This document shows positions 31,716-33,782 of a stretch of DNA of 33,782 nucleotides, one piece after another (within the stretch, counting starts at the first letter, position 1; every line of letters begins with the position of its first letter). The notes under the pieces were generated by a model, which searched no databases, was not told where the DNA came from, and was given only the letters and a program-made list of their open reading frames with translations. Where the stretch lies: positions 1 through 33,782 of the forward strand of contig JAVKIY010000031.1 in assembly GCA_031459235.1 (NCBI GenBank), in the 5' to 3' direction. The stretch comes from Fervidifonticultor_A tertius. Lineage in GTDB: Bacteria; Sysuimicrobiota; Sysuimicrobiia; Sysuimicrobiales; Humicultoraceae. The translations under genes were made by a program, and so were the position numbers.

Positions 31716-32531
31716 GTGCCAGTCGTCACCATGAAGCAGTTGCTCGAGGCAGGGGTCCACTTCGGCCACCAGACCCGGCGGTGGAACCCCAAGATGAGCC
31801 GGTTCATCTTTACCGAGCGCAACGGCATCCACATCATCGACCTCCAGAAGAGCGTGCCGCTCATTGAGGAGGCGTACCGCTTCGTCCGCGAGGTCACGGC
31901 CCAGGGCGGCGACGTGCTGTTCGTCGGCACCAAGAAGCAGGCCCAGGACGCGATCCGCGAGGAGGCGACCCGCGCGCAGCAGCCGTTCGTCAACCAGCGG
32001 TGGCTGGGCGGCATGCTCACCAACTTCCAGACGATCCGCCGGCGCGTCGAGCGCCTGCGGGAGATCGAGGACATGAAGACCCGGGGCGTGATGGAGCTGC
32101 TGCCCAAGCGCGAGCAGGCCCGCCTGGCCGAGGAGGCCGCGCGGCTCGAGAAGTTCCTCGGCGGTATCAAGGGGATGACGCGACTGCCGGCCGCGGTCTA
32201 CATCGTGGACACCCGCCAGGAACACATCGCGGTCGCCGAGGCGCGCAAGCTCGGCATCCCGGTGGTCGCGATCCTCGACACCAACTGCGACCCCGACGAG
32301 GTGGACTACGCGATCCCGGGTAACGACGACGCGATCCGCGCCGTCCGGCTGATCACCAACCGCGTGGCCAACGCCTGCCTGGAGGGGCTCGAGGAGCGCC
32401 GCAAGCACGAGATCCACGAGGAGGAGGCCGAGGCGGCCGCCGACGGCGCGGGAGAGGCGTTCGACGCGCCGGTCGTGCGCGAGGCGGAGTTCGAGCCGGC
32501 GGCGGTCGAGTCCGAGGAGTCCCGGGGCTAG
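31716..32531 (+). CDS. rpsB: 30S ribosomal protein S2
   Basis: Small-subunit protein uS2, 271 residues. The start is GTG 31716, six bases after AGGGAGG, giving MPVVTMKQLLEAGVHFGHQTRRWNPKM as in the family. Other landmarks are IFTERNGIHIIDLQKSV, VLFVGTKKQAQD, QRWLGGMLTNFQTI, LPAAVYIVDTRQEHIAVAEARKLGIPVVAILDTNCDPDEVDYAIPGNDDAIRA. An acidic Glu/Ala-rich tail of about 40 residues ends the protein and is not part of the conserved core. tsf follows after two bases. Confidence 0.97.
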   Translation: MPVVTMKQLLEAGVHFGHQTRRWNPKMSRFIFTERNGIHIIDLQKSVPLIEEAYRFVREVTAQGGDVLFVGTKKQAQDAIREEATRAQQPFVNQRWLGGMLTNFQTIRRRVERLREIEDMKTRGVMELLPKREQARLAEEAARLEKFLGGIKGMTRLPAAVYIVDTRQEHIAVAEARKLGIPVVAILDTNCDPDEVDYAIPGNDDAIRAVRLITNRVANACLEGLEERRKHEIHEEEAEAAADGAGEAFDAPVVREAEFEPAAVESEESRG

Positions 32532-32533
32532 CG

Positions 32534-33115
<582 letters not shown>

Positions 33116-33136
33116 CCGCCCGCGAGGAGCATCCCC

Positions 33137-33782
33137 ATGACCCCCCCGCCCGATCCCGACCGGCGCCCCGCCTACCGGCGGGTGCTGCTGAAACTGAGCG
33201 GCGAGGCGCTGGCCGGCGAAGGCGGGACGGGCTTCGACCCCACGGTCCTCCAGCTCGTCGCCACCGAGGTCCTCGAGGTCAGTCGCCGCGGGGTCCAGGT
33301 GGCCATCGTCGTCGGCGGCGGGAACATCGCGCGCGGCTCCGATTTGAGCCGCCGGCTCGGCATCGACGAGGTGACCGGGCACACGATGGGCATCCTGGCG
33401 ACCGTCGTCAACGGCCTGGCGCTCATGGACGCGATGGAGCGGGTCGGGCTGGTCGTGCGGGTGCAGTCCTCGATCGAGATGCACGAGATCGCCGAGCCGT
33501 TCATCCGCCGCCGGGCGCTGCGCCACCTCGAGAAGGGCCGGGTGGTCATCTTCGTCGGCGGCACCGGCTCCCCGTACTTCAGCACCGACACCGCGGCCGC
33601 GCTCCGCGCGATCGAGATCCAGGCCGACGCCCTGCTCATGGCCAAGAAGGGCGTCTCGGGGGTCTACGACAAGGACCCGCGCGAGCACCCCGACGCGGTG
33701 ATGTACGCCCACCTGGACTACATGGACATCCTCAACCGCGACCTGCGCGTCATGGACGCCACCGCTGCGGCGCTGTGCAAGG
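33137..33782 (+). CDS. pyrH: Uridylate kinase (UMP kinase), partial at right edge
   Basis: Phosphorylates UMP to UDP in pyrimidine synthesis, a hexameric amino-acid-kinase-fold enzyme. Translation from ATG 33137 gives 215 residues before the window ends; about 25-30 residues are missing. Recognisable parts are VLLKLSGEALAG, AIVVGGGNIARGSDL, TGHTMGILATVVNGLALMDAM, IFVGGTGSPYFSTDTAAALRA and ALLMAKKGVSGVYDKDP. GCGAGGAG lies upstream of the ATG. It follows tsf as part of the rpsB-tsf-pyrH set. Confidence 0.96.
   Translation, partial: MTPPPDPDRRPAYRRVLLKLSGEALAGEGGTGFDPTVLQLVATEVLEVSRRGVQVAIVVGGGNIARGSDLSRRLGIDEVTGHTMGILATVVNGLALMDAMERVGLVVRVQSSIEMHEIAEPFIRRRALRHLEKGRVVIFVGGTGSPYFSTDTAAALRAIEIQADALLMAKKGVSGVYDKDPREHPDAVMYAHLDYMDILNRDLRVMDATAAALCK

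Overview
The window is a continuous stretch of a very GC-rich bacterial chromosome. Sampled housekeeping lines run near 75-78% G+C, and GTG starts and 4-nt stop/start overlaps are common. The housekeeping order is smc-ftsY-ylxM-ffh-rpsP-KH-ylqD-rimM-trmD-rplS-lepB-rnhB-yraN, then comM-dprA-topA-xer and rpsB-tsf-pyrH. This resembles Gram-positive and related Terrabacteria, and so do YlxM, YlqD and a HemQ-type heme pathway. The lineage cannot be fixed from the sequence; a deep-branching, high-GC relative of Bacillota, Actinomycetota or Chloroflexota is the best guess. smc is cut by the left edge and pyrH by the right edge.

Region 1 (1-10908, plus strand) covers chromosome condensation, the SRP targeting pair FtsY/Ffh, ribosome and tRNA maturation, signal peptidase I, RNase HII and YraN. 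It is interrupted at about 2320-4130 by a lower-GC island carrying a DNA methyltransferase and, tail to tail, a small protein with a PD-x16-ExK motif. This is probably a type II restriction-modification pair. Directly after it, YlxM is fused to an RsmC-like methyltransferase.

Region 2 (10966-22186, minus strand) is one tightly packed operon: HTH regulator-hemC-hemD-hemB-hemA-hemL-hemQ-radical SAM/SPASM-hemE-hemH-hemY. Together these genes cover the route from glutamyl-tRNA to heme b by the coproporphyrin branch. Two different candidate enzymes for the last decarboxylation, HemQ and an AhbD-like radical SAM protein, sit side by side. The 315-nt gap in front of the operon carries phased AATCCTGCG-type repeats next to the regulator gene, and a perfect 20-bp palindrome.

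Region 3 (22502-25478, plus strand) is a TAXI-type TRAP uptake system: a periplasmic or extracytoplasmic receptor and a fused 4TM/12TM permease. Regions 2 and 3 together separate yraN from comM-dprA, genes that are often close neighbours elsewhere.

Region 4 (25573-33782, plus strand) is comM-dprA-topA-xer, a strong hairpin terminator, then rpsB with an extended -10 promoter and a structured leader of about 217 nt, tsf (short form) and pyrH. I saw no rRNA, tRNA, CRISPR array, insertion sequence or prophage.
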